This document shows, piece by piece, positions 25,773 to 34,788 of a stretch of DNA of 64,000 nucleotides (its first letter is position 1; each line of letters opens with the position of its first letter). Below the pieces are notes generated by a model. It worked only from the letters and a program-made list of their open reading frames with translations. It was not told the origin of the DNA and did not search any database. A program made the translations under genes and the position numbers. This stretch comes from Nocardia vaccinii NBRC 15922 (lineage in GTDB: Bacteria > Actinomycetota > Actinomycetes > Mycobacteriales > Mycobacteriaceae), in the NCBI RefSeq assembly GCF_001613305.1, contig NZ_BDCC01000028.1, positions 1 through 64,000 on the forward strand, given 5' to 3'.

Positions 25773-26651
25773 GTGGATCGCGCGGACTTGGCTTGGCTCG
25801 AGCGGGTACTGGATCGGCCGATCATCGAGGCGGCGGCTGCCGAATGGGGAGCCGGTGACAACACCAGTCTGGTGACCGTCGCCGACGGCAGTGGCGTCGT
25901 CGTGCAGCGATACCGGCGGGGCGGTGAGGCCGACCGCCGGATGCGGATCATGAATGCGTTGCGAGATCCCGCCGCCGCCAAGGGAATTACCATTCCGGCC
26001 ATTCGCGCCGCCGATATCGGGGCGCAGCCGCCGTGGATCGCCTTCGATATGCTGCCCGGCTCGCCGAGCGCCGAAATCGCCATGGACGGACCGCATTTCC
26101 CCGCACTGGCTCGGGCCATGGGCGCGATGCTCGCCGATTTCTCCGAATTGCCCTGTGTGGATGTGGAACTCGACGATATGTGGGCACGGCCCCGATATCT
26201 GGCCGCCCGCGCCGACGCCTGGGCCGAATGTCTGGCTCCGGCATTGTCGGCCGCGCAGAGCGCCGCACTGGAGCGGGTGCTCGCGGATCTGCCCGCGCTG
26301 TTCGACGGCCGCCCAGCGGTTTTGGCACACGGCGACTACGCGCCGGTGAACATCCTCGTCGAGGACGGTGCGATCACCGGACTGCTGGATTTCGAATCGG
26401 TGCGCGTCGCGGATCCGCTGTACGACCCGGCGCGCTGGGCCTGGTCGGTCGGCTTCGCGGGCCGCGACGCACTGGCCCGGTCCTGGCCCGAATTCCTCGG
26501 CGGAGCCGGTATCGACCCAGCCGAACCCGCACTGCCGGAACGCATCCGGTCATTGCAGGTGATCTGCACGATGGAGATGCTCGCCGACGCGGATCTCGCG
26601 CCGGGACTGTGGCGGATCGTGCACGACCGGCTGGTCGGCCTGCTGGGCTGA
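25773..26651 (+). CDS. Aminoglycoside phosphotransferase-fold kinase
   Basis: 292 residues from GTG 25773, seven bases after TAACGT (leaderless arrangement). It has the APH/choline-kinase catalytic loop HGDYAPVNILV and the metal-binding LLDFESV. The N-terminal lobe is short. Such kinases phosphorylate small alcohols, sugars or antibiotics; the family also includes many housekeeping enzymes, so drug resistance should not be assumed. Confidence 0.8.
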   Translation: MDRADLAWLERVLDRPIIEAAAAEWGAGDNTSLVTVADGSGVVVQRYRRGGEADRRMRIMNALRDPAAAKGITIPAIRAADIGAQPPWIAFDMLPGSPSAEIAMDGPHFPALARAMGAMLADFSELPCVDVELDDMWARPRYLAARADAWAECLAPALSAAQSAALERVLADLPALFDGRPAVLAHGDYAPVNILVEDGAITGLLDFESVRVADPLYDPARWAWSVGFAGRDALARSWPEFLGGAGIDPAEPALPERIRSLQVICTMEMLADADLAPGLWRIVHDRLVGLLG

Positions 26652-26664
26652 GTCGGCGTGTGGA

Positions 26665-27438
26665 CTACCGATCGAACGTCCGGGTGGTGGCGAGCGTGGT
26701 GATCCGGTTGTCGTTGCCGGAGTCGCGCAGTTCCACCCGGCCCAGGCCGTGCTGCGCGGTCGCGGTGGCGATCACCGGTCCGACCCGCGCCGCCTGGAGG
26801 TAGCGCAGGCCGAGGAAACTCAGGCCATTCGAGGGGGTGAGGGACAGAGCCGCCTCCTCGGCGGCCAGGGCGATCAGGCCGCCGTTGACGGTGCCCGCGG
26901 CATTGAGCCCATCCTCGTTGCGGGGCAGTACCGCGACGCCCGGATCGCGACGTTCGCAGCGGGCCCGCTCGGCCAGCGGAACGGCGAGTCGCGTGCGGCC
27001 CGGGGGCATGTCGATGCTGAGTTTGCGCGGCAACTGGACGTCCGGATTCGGCGCGGCCATGAAGGAGGTCGCGCCGAAGCCGATCGGCACGTCGTCGACG
27101 GTGAACTCGATCTCCGCGACGAAGACCGAGCGGCCCGCCTTGACCGTGCGGCCGACCGCGCGCACCTCACCCGAGCCCGGTGCGGGCCGGAACAGATTGA
27201 CGTCCAGTTCCAGCGTCATCGGCACCCGGGGGTGCAGGACCAGCGAGGCAAGCAGACCGCCCATGGTGTCGAGCCAGATAGCCAGGACGGAGGTGCGTAG
27301 ATGGGTGGTGCCCGGGACGTGCATCTGCGGGGTGATCGTCGCCGAGCCGTGCAACTCGTCGCCGACCCGCCGAGTGGCGAAACCGAGTTCGAGCAGGATG
27401 TGCCGACGTCTGTCCAACTGGCTGTCGACGGTGGTCAC
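26665..27438 (-). CDS. Tandem hotdog acyl-CoA thioesterase-like protein
   Basis: 257 residues from GTG 27438, five bases after ggaggag. Two hotdog-fold halves can be seen: the first with VPGTTHLRTSVLAIWLDTMGGLLASL (the Asp in the central helix is a likely catalytic residue), the second with LNAAGTVNGGLIALAAEEAAL. Double-hotdog proteins hydrolyse acyl-CoA or act as dehydratases. It is the last gene after xseB on the minus strand but is separated by 159 bp, so it may have its own promoter. Confidence 0.75.
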   Translation of the reverse strand: MTTVDSQLDRRRHILLELGFATRRVGDELHGSATITPQMHVPGTTHLRTSVLAIWLDTMGGLLASLVLHPRVPMTLELDVNLFRPAPGSGEVRAVGRTVKAGRSVFVAEIEFTVDDVPIGFGATSFMAAPNPDVQLPRKLSIDMPPGRTRLAVPLAERARCERRDPGVAVLPRNEDGLNAAGTVNGGLIALAAEEAALSLTPSNGLSFLGLRYLQAARVGPVIATATAQHGLGRVELRDSGNDNRITTLATTRTFDR

Positions 27439-27597
27439 GGCATCTCCTCCGGCTCGGCGGAGCGGGCGGCGCCGCTCGGCATCCATCCAGAGAACCGCAC
27501 CATGAGCCCGTTGTGCAAGTTCCATTTTCGATATCGAGAGTGACGTTCTGCACTCGGCGGTATCAGTAGCGGCGAAGATCGACCTGCCCGCAACGGG

Positions 27598-27825
27598 CTA
27601 TTCCGCGTCGGCTTCACGGCGGGACAGCGCGTCCTCCACCCGTTTGCGCGCCCCGGCCAGATGCTCCTCGCAGCGGGTCGCCAGCGCCTCGCCGCGCTCC
27701 CACAGGGCCAGCGAATCGTCCAGATCCATACCGCCCTGTTCGAGCATCTTCACTACGTTGACCAGTTCATCGCGGGCGCGTTCGTAGCCGAAACTCGCGA
27801 TCTCGGCGAGGTCACTCTCGGTCAT
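27598..27825 (-). CDS. xseB: Exodeoxyribonuclease VII small subunit
   Basis: 75 residues from ATG 27825, with aaggag nearby. It has the XseB helical pattern: SFGYERARDELVNVVKMLEQGGMDLDDSLALWERGEALATRCEEHLAGARKRV in effect, a coiled pair of helices. It binds the XseA subunit to form the nuclease that trims single-stranded DNA. Its start overlaps the xseA stop by 14 bases, so the two are translationally coupled. Confidence 0.93.
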   Translation of the reverse strand: MTESDLAEIASFGYERARDELVNVVKMLEQGGMDLDDSLALWERGEALATRCEEHLAGARKRVEDALSRREADAE

Positions 27826-29137
27826 GAGGGGACTCCTTCGTAATGGTCCGGCCGGCCAGTGCGGCCGCGCTGATCGCGCCGTCGGTGACCCGGATGCGCA
27901 ACTGGGTGCCCGGCGGGGAATCGGCCACCTCGTGGATGACATGCCGTTCCTTGCCCGAAACACGTTGCACCACAGCGTATCCGCGAGCGAGAGTGGCGGC
28001 CGGTCCAACGGCGGTGAGCTTGTCGCGCAGATGCCGGGTCGCGGTGGACTCGGCGGTGAGGGTGTGTTCGACCGCGCGCCGAGCCGCGGTGCGCAACCGC
28101 TCGGCCTCCTCGTAGCGCTGGTCGAGCTGGCGCAGCGGATCGGCCAGCACCGGTCGCGAGCGCAATTGGTCCAGTGCTCGCAGTTCGCGTTGCACCCAGC
28201 CGCGCAGGGCCGCGGCCGAACGCTCCTGCCACTCCCGGACCATCGCCAGTTCCGCGGCCGCGTCGGGGACGATGCGCTTGGCGGCGTCGGTGGGAGTGGC
28301 CGCGCGCAGATCCGCGACGTAGTCCGACAGCGGATTGTCCGGCTCGTGCCCGATCGCGCTGACGATCGGCGTCGTCGCGGAAACGATGGCGCGGCACAGG
28401 GTTTCGTCGGAGAAGGGCAGCAGGTCCTCCACGCTGCCGCCGCCGCGGGCGAGCACGATCACCGCCACGTCCGGATCGCGATCCAGTTCGGACAGGGCGT
28501 CCAGGATCTGCGGTACCGCCGTCGGCCCCTGCACCGCGGTGTTGCGGATTTCGAAACGCACTGCGGGCCAGCGGTTCCGGGCGACGGTCAGGACATCGTG
28601 TTCCGCGGCGCTGGCGCGTCCGGTGATCAGGCCGATGGTCCCGGGCAGGAACGGAATCGGCCGTTTGAGGCGCGGATCGAACAGGCCCTCGGCGGACAGC
28701 AGCGCCTTGAGCCGTTCGATGCGGGCCAGCAGTTCGCCGATGCCGACCGGGCGAATCTCGGTGATACGCAACGACAATGTGCCGCGCCCGGTGAAATAGG
28801 ACAACTTGCCGTACACGACGACGCGGCTGCCCTCCTGCAACGGAATGGCCGAATTGCGCAGCAGCGCCGGATCACACGTCACCGACAGTGACATGTCCGC
28901 GGCCGGATCGCGCAGCACCAGAAAGGCGGTGCGAGTTCCCGGACGAACGTTCATCTGGGTGATCTGACCCTCCACCCAGACACTGCCGAGCCGGTCGATC
29001 CACTGCGCGACCTTCAGCGCGATACTGCGCACCGGCCATGGGTTCTCCGCCGAATTGGACTGCCGGGCCGACGCCGGATTCCCCTGTCCGCCGGAGGCCG
29101 CCGTATCGGCGGTTACATGTGTGTCGGGATCGGTCAC
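27812..29137 (-). CDS. xseA: Exodeoxyribonuclease VII large subunit
   Basis: 441 residues from GTG 29137. An N-terminal OB-fold (VWVEGQITQMNVRPGTRTAFLVLRD) binds DNA. The catalytic domain carries IGLITGRASAAEHDVL, VIVLARGGGSVEDLLPFSDE and SAIGHEPDNPLSDYVADLRAATPT, with the conserved His, Asp and Asp. A coiled-coil C-terminal part binds XseB, and GYAVV lies near the end. It is equivalent to Rv1108c. Confidence 0.96.
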   Translation of the reverse strand: MTDPDTHVTADTAASGGQGNPASARQSNSAENPWPVRSIALKVAQWIDRLGSVWVEGQITQMNVRPGTRTAFLVLRDPAADMSLSVTCDPALLRNSAIPLQEGSRVVVYGKLSYFTGRGTLSLRITEIRPVGIGELLARIERLKALLSAEGLFDPRLKRPIPFLPGTIGLITGRASAAEHDVLTVARNRWPAVRFEIRNTAVQGPTAVPQILDALSELDRDPDVAVIVLARGGGSVEDLLPFSDETLCRAIVSATTPIVSAIGHEPDNPLSDYVADLRAATPTDAAKRIVPDAAAELAMVREWQERSAAALRGWVQRELRALDQLRSRPVLADPLRQLDQRYEEAERLRTAARRAVEHTLTAESTATRHLRDKLTAVGPAATLARGYAVVQRVSGKERHVIHEVADSPPGTQLRIRVTDGAISAAALAGRTITKESPHDRE

Positions 29138-29264
29138 TACAGCGCCTCACCGATATTCGGCGCTCGACCGCGGTCGGGCCCGGGCTCGATCACCGCTGCG
29201 CGCCGGTGTGCGGCGCGGCGGTGGCCGGCGAGCGGGTGTGCGCGGGCGCCGTGGGTGAATTCGG

Positions 29265-29888
29265 TCACTTGGCCTGCACGGTGGCAATCCGGTTGGTCAG
29301 CATTGTCACGAACGCCGCGCGGTCCCGGGTGCGGCGCTCGTACTCGAGCAGCGCGGTCAGATCCTCGACGGTGAACATCCGCAGGCGGGCGCGCAGCTGG
29401 GCCAGCGTCATGGTCAGGTAGTCGTACCGGGCCGCGATCTCGGGCTCGACGACCTCGTCGCCGGATCCCTGTTCGTCGCCGGAAGACGTTGCGGCGGTTT
29501 GTGCTTCGGGCTGCGCCGACTCGGGTGCGCCGGGCTCCTCGACCGGTGCGGGCACGTCCGACACGGTCTCGGGCGAGGCATACAGGTCGAAGCGGCTCAG
29601 CGAAGCCTCGCGGGCACTGGTGAAGACCGGTTCGGAATCGTCCTCGTCCTCGTCGAAGGTGGCCCAGGCGGGCTGTTCCTCCGGACGGTTGGTCAGCTGA
29701 TCGAACACCTGGTCGCCCTTGAGCGCGAGACTGGTCACGAACTGCTGGGCATGCATGGTGGTCTGCAGCAACTGACTGATCGCGGTGATCGGCAGGTGCA
29801 TCGCGGTTGTCGGCAGCCGACGGGCTTCCTCCACGGCATAGACGGCTGCCCCGGCGGCGACACGGGCGAAGAACGGCGGTCGAAACAT
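29265..29888 (-). CDS. Lipid-droplet-associated-type protein (Rv1109c family)
   Basis: 207 residues from ATG 29888 (an upstream in-frame start at 29945 lacks support). The N-terminal 60 residues are amphipathic (PPFFARVAAGAAVYAVEEARRL, then ITAISQLLQTTMHAQQFVTSLALKGD), a phasin-like pattern suited to a lipid surface. The middle is acidic and low-complexity; the C-terminus is helical (LTMTLAQLRARLRMFTVEDLTALLEYER). Position between xseA and ispH matches Rv1109c, whose homologues are annotated as lipid-droplet-associated. Confidence 0.7.
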   Translation of the reverse strand: MFRPPFFARVAAGAAVYAVEEARRLPTTAMHLPITAISQLLQTTMHAQQFVTSLALKGDQVFDQLTNRPEEQPAWATFDEDEDDSEPVFTSAREASLSRFDLYASPETVSDVPAPVEEPGAPESAQPEAQTAATSSGDEQGSGDEVVEPEIAARYDYLTMTLAQLRARLRMFTVEDLTALLEYERRTRDRAAFVTMLTNRIATVQAK

Positions 29889-30090
29889 AGCCCTAGCCTG
29901 CCCGATTCGCCGTGTGAAGCAAAGGAGGGAATCCACGTGCGCCATTCTCGTCGCATCTGTTCGTCGTCATGTCGTCGGGCCGTGATGCCCGTGCGGGTGA
30001 GCGGACTCACAATTCGCCACGCCCGTCCTGCCACGATACCGGCCGCGACCGCGCGCGTGTCGTCACCTGTGCGCACGTAAGCTGGGGGCC

Positions 30091-31095
30091 ATGTCCTCGG
30101 CAATCCCCTTGAACGTCGGAATCGCCCGGTCCGCGGGCTCGAGTGCGGCCGGTGCCGCCAAGCGTGTCCTGCTCGCCGAGCCGCGCGGCTACTGCGCCGG
30201 TGTGGATCGTGCGGTGGAGACCGTCGAGCGCGCCCTCGACAAGCACGGTGCGCCGATCTATGTGCGCAAGGAGATCGTGCACAACCGGCACGTGGTGGAG
30301 ACCCTGCGCGAGCGTGGCGTGGTCTTCGTCGACGAGACCGCCGAGGTGCCCGAGGGCGCGGTGGTGGTGTTCTCCGCGCACGGCGTGTCGCCGATGGTGC
30401 ACGCGGCCGCCGCCGCCCGCGGCCTGCACACCATCGACGCCACCTGCCCGCTGGTCACCAAGGTGCATCAGGAGGCCAAGCGGTTCGCCCGCGACGATTT
30501 CGACATCCTGCTCATCGGCCACGAGGGGCACGAGGAGGTCGAGGGCACCGCGGGTGAGGCCCCCGATCACGTTCAGCTCGTCGACGGTCCCGACGCGGTC
30601 GACGGCGTCCGTGTGCGCGACGAGAACAAGGTGATCTGGCTCTCCCAGACCACGCTGTCCGTGGACGAGACCATGGAGACCGTGCAGCGGCTGCGTCAGC
30701 GCTTCCCGAAGCTGCAGGATCCGCCGAGCGACGATATCTGTTACGCGACCCAGAACCGGCAGATCGCGGTCAAGGCGATGGCGCCCGAATGCGATCTGGT
30801 GATCGTGGTCGGCTCGCGCAATTCGTCCAATTCCAAGCGTCTGGTCGAGGTCGCGCTGAACGCGGGCGCGGGCGCGGCCCACCTGGTCGATTTCGCGCGC
30901 GAGGTCGATCCGGCCTGGTTCGAGGGCGTGCGCTCGGTCGGCGTCACCTCCGGAGCCTCGGTTCCCGAGATCCTGGTGCGCGGTGTGCTCGATCTGCTGG
31001 CCGAACACGGCTACGCCGACGTCCAGCCGGTCACCACCGCGAACGAGACCCTGGTGTTCGCCCTGCCTCGCGAGCTGCGCGCCGCGCGTCAGTAG
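30091..31095 (+). CDS. ispH: 4-hydroxy-3-methylbut-2-enyl diphosphate reductase
   Basis: 334 residues from ATG 30091. It catalyses the last step of the MEP isoprenoid pathway with a [4Fe-4S] cluster. The three cluster cysteines are in GYCAGVDRAVE, DATCPLVTKVHQEA and CYATQNRQ; HEGHEEVEGTAGEAP and GSRNSSNSKRLVEVA are also typical. TAAGCT at 30078-30083 ends seven bases before the ATG, predicting a leaderless mRNA. It supplies precursors for the prenyl synthase at 6319. Confidence 0.97.
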   Translation: MSSAIPLNVGIARSAGSSAAGAAKRVLLAEPRGYCAGVDRAVETVERALDKHGAPIYVRKEIVHNRHVVETLRERGVVFVDETAEVPEGAVVVFSAHGVSPMVHAAAAARGLHTIDATCPLVTKVHQEAKRFARDDFDILLIGHEGHEEVEGTAGEAPDHVQLVDGPDAVDGVRVRDENKVIWLSQTTLSVDETMETVQRLRQRFPKLQDPPSDDICYATQNRQIAVKAMAPECDLVIVVGSRNSSNSKRLVEVALNAGAGAAHLVDFAREVDPAWFEGVRSVGVTSGASVPEILVRGVLDLLAEHGYADVQPVTTANETLVFALPRELRAARQ

Positions 31096-31199
31096 CTGGT
31101 TCGCCCGCCGCACGCGACGGGTGTTGGTCGCCCGATCCGGTGGGCGACGGCCTTTCGGGACGCCCGGATCGCCGGTCGGCCTCGGGGGAGCCGGTGGGT

Positions 31200-32216
31200 T
31201 CAGTGCTCGATGCGACCCGAATCACGTTCGCGGTAGCGGACGTTCGGGCGCGGATGCGGCGGGACGTCGCCGTAGTCGGCTGCGCGTGCGCGGCGTTGCG
31301 GCTGCGGTTCCGCGGAACGTTGACGCGGCTCCTGTGCCCGGCGGCGCGGCTGTTGTCCGGTGGGCGGCGCCGCGCCGCGCTCACGCGGCTGTGCCGGGGA
31401 CTCCGCGGCCCGGCGGCGCGGCTGTGGTTCGGCGGAACGCTGGCGGCCGGATTCGGCGGGCCGCTGCCGAGGCGGCGTGTCGGCCTCGGCGCGCTGGCGG
31501 GCGGTGGCGGCGACCTTCGCACGCTCGGCGGTGCGTGAGCCTTGGGAGGCCGATACCCGCGGCGGGCGCTCGGCGACCCGTCCGGTGGTCTTGCGGCCTC
31601 CGCGTGTCGGCTTCGTGGCAGCCTTCTCGTCAGTGGCGGACTGTGCGCGGGTGCGGTTGCGCAGGGAGTCCGACGAGCCCGTGCTCCGGCCGCGGCGCGA
31701 ACGGCCGGCCTCGGCCCTCGCGCCCCAGGAACCGCCCTTGCGCGCCCGGCTGCCGCGCGCACGCGGTTTGGCGTCCTCCAAGCGGCGCTGCAGCACCAGG
31801 CGACCCACGCCGATCGCCAACACGATCACGGTGGCGGTGGCCATCACCGGGAAGCGGTTCACCAGCGGGATCCCCTGGTTGAGCAGAATGTCCTTCATCG
31901 AGGACGACGTATGGTCCAGCAACTGCCCGTAGGCGACCGGCACGGCGATGAACAGCAGCAGCGGCGGGGTGACCATGGTGGTGAACAGGCCGCGGTAGCG
32001 AACCGCCAGCGCGGCCAGCGCGCAGCCGATGATGTAGGCACCGGCGAACACGTTGGTCAGCTCTCTGCTGTCGCCGCTTGCGTCGATGAAAAACCCGATC
32101 AAAGTGCACGCCACCGCGATCAACACCGCCGCACCGGCCGGGATGCCGGGCACCGACGGGATGATCGAGCGGTGCGGTGCGGGCACCTCGGATCGGTCGC
32201 GTTGGGTAGCTGCCAC
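31200..32216 (-). CDS. DUF6542 membrane protein with basic low-complexity tail
   Basis: 338 residues from GTG 32216; TAGTGT on the minus strand (32224-32229) ends seven bases before it, predicting a leaderless mRNA. About four membrane segments lie in the first 140 residues (PAGAAVLIAVACTLIGFFID onward), matching the DUF6542 family (Rv1111c). The remaining 190 residues are a disordered Arg/Ala/Pro/Gln-rich tail with repeated RRRA, RQRSAEPQP and SRxxR motifs, likely cytosolic and able to bind acidic partners such as nucleic acid. Function unknown. Confidence 0.8.
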   Translation of the reverse strand: MAATQRDRSEVPAPHRSIIPSVPGIPAGAAVLIAVACTLIGFFIDASGDSRELTNVFAGAYIIGCALAALAVRYRGLFTTMVTPPLLLFIAVPVAYGQLLDHTSSSMKDILLNQGIPLVNRFPVMATATVIVLAIGVGRLVLQRRLEDAKPRARGSRARKGGSWGARAEAGRSRRGRSTGSSDSLRNRTRAQSATDEKAATKPTRGGRKTTGRVAERPPRVSASQGSRTAERAKVAATARQRAEADTPPRQRPAESGRQRSAEPQPRRRAAESPAQPRERGAAPPTGQQPRRRAQEPRQRSAEPQPQRRARAADYGDVPPHPRPNVRYRERDSGRIEH

Positions 32217-32274
32217 GTAAAGCACACTATCTGCCGCAACCGGAACGTGTATCGAGGCTGGGCGGATGAACTGG

Positions 32275-33399
32275 TTACTCGTTGATGTCTGAGAACCCCG
32301 CAACGCGCGGTCGCGACTCGATGTAGCGGATTGCCGGGACCTCTCGATCGCCGATGTCCAACTCGTGCAGTCGCCGCGCGGTGACCAGTACGCGCGACTC
32401 CACCGAGCCCACTGTCTGGTTGAAAGCGTCCACCGCCTTTGCCAGTTGGCCCCCGAGCCGGTCCAGGTGACCACCCACCACACCGAGCCGGGCATACAGT
32501 TCCCGACCCAATTGCTGAACTGTTGCCATCTCTTTCGAGATTGCGTCCTGTCGCCAGCCGTAGGCGACGGTGCGCAGCAGTGCGACGAGGGTTGTCGGCG
32601 TTGCGAGGATCACGTTTCTGGCGAATGCGTACTCCAGCAGACCGGCGTCCGCGTTCAGTGCGGCATCCAGGAACGTTTCGCCGGGCACGAACAGGACCAC
32701 GAATTCGGGTGCGGGATCGAAGGCGGCCCAGTACTTCTTCTCGGAGAGCTGATCGATATGGGCGCGCAAGTGTCTGGCATGGCGGGTCAGATGTTCGGCC
32801 CGTACTCGGGGGTCGTCTTGTGCGGTGGCGTCGAGATAGGCCGTCAGCGGGGCCTTGGCGTCCACGACGATGTGGCGGTCACCGGCGAGGCGCACCACCA
32901 GATCGGGACGCACCGTGCCGTCCCGGCTCGCGCGGGTGACCTGGGTGTCGAAATCGCAGTGCCGCGACATTCCGGCCAGTTCCACCACCCGTTCGAGCTG
33001 GATCTCGCCCCAGCGCCCGCGGATCTGTGGTGCGCGCAGGGCGGAGACCAGCTGTCCGGTCTGCGTGGCGAGTTGATGGGACAGGTGCTGCATGCCCGCG
33101 ACCTGTTCGCGCAGTCCCGCGTAGGCGTCGATGCGGCGGTGCTCGACCTCGGCGAGCTGCTGATTCAGTGCGCCGACCGCCTCGCGCAGCGGTGCCACCA
33201 GCGTGCCGAGAGCCTGTGAATTGCGCTGTGCGGCATCCTCGTTCGCCGCGCCGAGGGAATGTCGCAGCAGATGCTCGTTATCGCGCAGAGCGGCCAGTTG
33301 TGCCTCGGCCCGCCCGGCCCGCGCCAGATGACCTAGCCAGCCGAGCCCCAGCCCGGTGCAGAACACCACGAACATCGCTACCAACGTCGGTGCGGTCAT
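32275..33399 (-). CDS. rmuC: RmuC family DNA recombination protein
   Basis: 374 residues from ATG 33399. It has an N-terminal membrane segment (LVAMFVVFCTGLGLGWL), a long coiled coil (about 30-130) and the RmuC nuclease-like domain: IRGRWGEIQLERVVELAGM, DLVVRLAGDRHIVVDAKAPLTAYLDA, and EFVVLFVPGETFLDAAL. RmuC limits DNA inversion and is thought to be a nuclease acting on aberrant DNA structures. It is divergent from the sbcDC repair operon. Confidence 0.92.
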   Translation of the reverse strand: MTAPTLVAMFVVFCTGLGLGWLGHLARAGRAEAQLAALRDNEHLLRHSLGAANEDAAQRNSQALGTLVAPLREAVGALNQQLAEVEHRRIDAYAGLREQVAGMQHLSHQLATQTGQLVSALRAPQIRGRWGEIQLERVVELAGMSRHCDFDTQVTRASRDGTVRPDLVVRLAGDRHIVVDAKAPLTAYLDATAQDDPRVRAEHLTRHARHLRAHIDQLSEKKYWAAFDPAPEFVVLFVPGETFLDAALNADAGLLEYAFARNVILATPTTLVALLRTVAYGWRQDAISKEMATVQQLGRELYARLGVVGGHLDRLGGQLAKAVDAFNQTVGSVESRVLVTARRLHELDIGDREVPAIRYIESRPRVAGFSDINE

Positions 33400-33581
33400 G
33401 ACTGCAGATAGTGCCGTATGCCACCGACAAGTTCGGCGCCGCGGCAAATACCTAGCATTTGCTCGGTGTTCGTGACGGCCGCGATCGATCGGTTGCGGGC
33501 CGATCGGGAGCGGAACTTTCTGCGCCGGTCTCGGGGTGGCGAATTCGAATCTGTCGGTGCCATCGCCTACGGTTTCGCGGC

Positions 33582-34760
33582 ATGCGGTTGCTGCACACCT
33601 CCGACTGGCACATCGGGCGGACCTTCCACGGTGTGGATCTGCTGGCGGATCAGGCGCGTTCGCTCGAATCGCTGGCCGAGATCGTGGCCGAGCAGCGGGT
33701 GGACGCGGTGCTACTGCCCGGTGACGTCTACGACCGGTCGATACCGAGCGCCGACGCGATCGCCGTGTGCAACCGGGGATTCGAGGCGATTCGGTCCGCG
33801 GGTGCGGTGATCGTGGCCACCTCGGGTAATCACGATTCTCCGACCCGGCTCGGCGCGCTCGGCAGTTTCGCCGCGGCAGGCGGATTGCATCTGCGCACCT
33901 CCGTGGCGGACCTGCGGCGTCCGGTGATATTGCGCGACGAGTACGGCGAGATCGCCTGCTACGGCATTCCGTACCTGGAGCCGGAGATCACGCGAGTGGA
34001 ACTGGGTGTGCCACAGGCGCGTTCGCATGCCGAGATCCTGGATGCGGCGATGGGCCGGGTGCGTGCGGATCTCGAAGCGCGTGGCGGGATGCGCTCGGTG
34101 GTGCTCGCGCACGCCTTCGTCGTCGGCGGGGAGGCGACCGGCTCGGAGCGGTCGATCTCCGTGGGCGGGGTGGAGACGGTGCCGATGGGTGCGTTCGAGG
34201 GCGCCGATTACGTGGCCCTCGGACATCTGCACTCACCGCAGACACTGTCCGAATCGATCCGGTATTCCGGTTCGCCGCTGCCGTATTCGTTCGCCGAACG
34301 GTCCCATCGCAAGGCGGTGTGGATCGCCGATCTGGGCCCCGAGGGGCTCACCGGCGTCGAGCGGCACGACCTCCCGCAGGTGCGGGGACTCACCCAGCTC
34401 ACCGGCGAGCTGGAGGACCTGCTCGGCGACCCGGCCCATGCCGAGGCCGAGCAGCACTACGTCTCGGCGAACCTCACCGACCACGCTCGTCCGGTCGATG
34501 CCCTGCGCCGTCTGCGGCAGCGTTTCCCGCATGCGGTCCACGTGGAATGGGTTCGCCCCGAAGGCAATCCGGACCTGCGCTACCGTGAGCGGGTGCACGG
34601 CCGCCGCGACACCGAAGTAGCGCACAGCTTTCTCACCGATGTGCGCGGCGAACCCACGGGCGCCGAAATGGATTGGCTGGCGCGCGCGTTGGTCGCCGCC
34701 ACCACCGAACGCGAGGTTGCCGAAGCGCAGCCGGTCGATGCGGGGGAGCGCACGGCATGA
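33582..34760 (+). CDS. sbcD: SbcD exonuclease subunit
   Basis: 392 residues from ATG 33582. Mre11-type metallophosphoesterase with SDWHIG, LLPGDVYD, TSGNHDSPTRL, VLAHAFV and LGHLHSPQ, holding the two manganese ions that cleave DNA hairpins and ends. TACGGT (33568-33573) eight bases upstream indicates a leaderless mRNA. sbcC follows after 28 bp, so they form an operon. Confidence 0.95.
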   Translation: MRLLHTSDWHIGRTFHGVDLLADQARSLESLAEIVAEQRVDAVLLPGDVYDRSIPSADAIAVCNRGFEAIRSAGAVIVATSGNHDSPTRLGALGSFAAAGGLHLRTSVADLRRPVILRDEYGEIACYGIPYLEPEITRVELGVPQARSHAEILDAAMGRVRADLEARGGMRSVVLAHAFVVGGEATGSERSISVGGVETVPMGAFEGADYVALGHLHSPQTLSESIRYSGSPLPYSFAERSHRKAVWIADLGPEGLTGVERHDLPQVRGLTQLTGELEDLLGDPAHAEAEQHYVSANLTDHARPVDALRRLRQRFPHAVHVEWVRPEGNPDLRYRERVHGRRDTEVAHSFLTDVRGEPTGAEMDWLARALVAATTEREVAEAQPVDAGERTA

Positions 34761-34788
34761 GTGATCGGGACGGTGGGAGAGTGGTCGG

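Noticed and set aside
25773..26651. Antibiotic resistance gene
   Set aside because: Only the general APH kinase fold is visible; many such kinases are metabolic.
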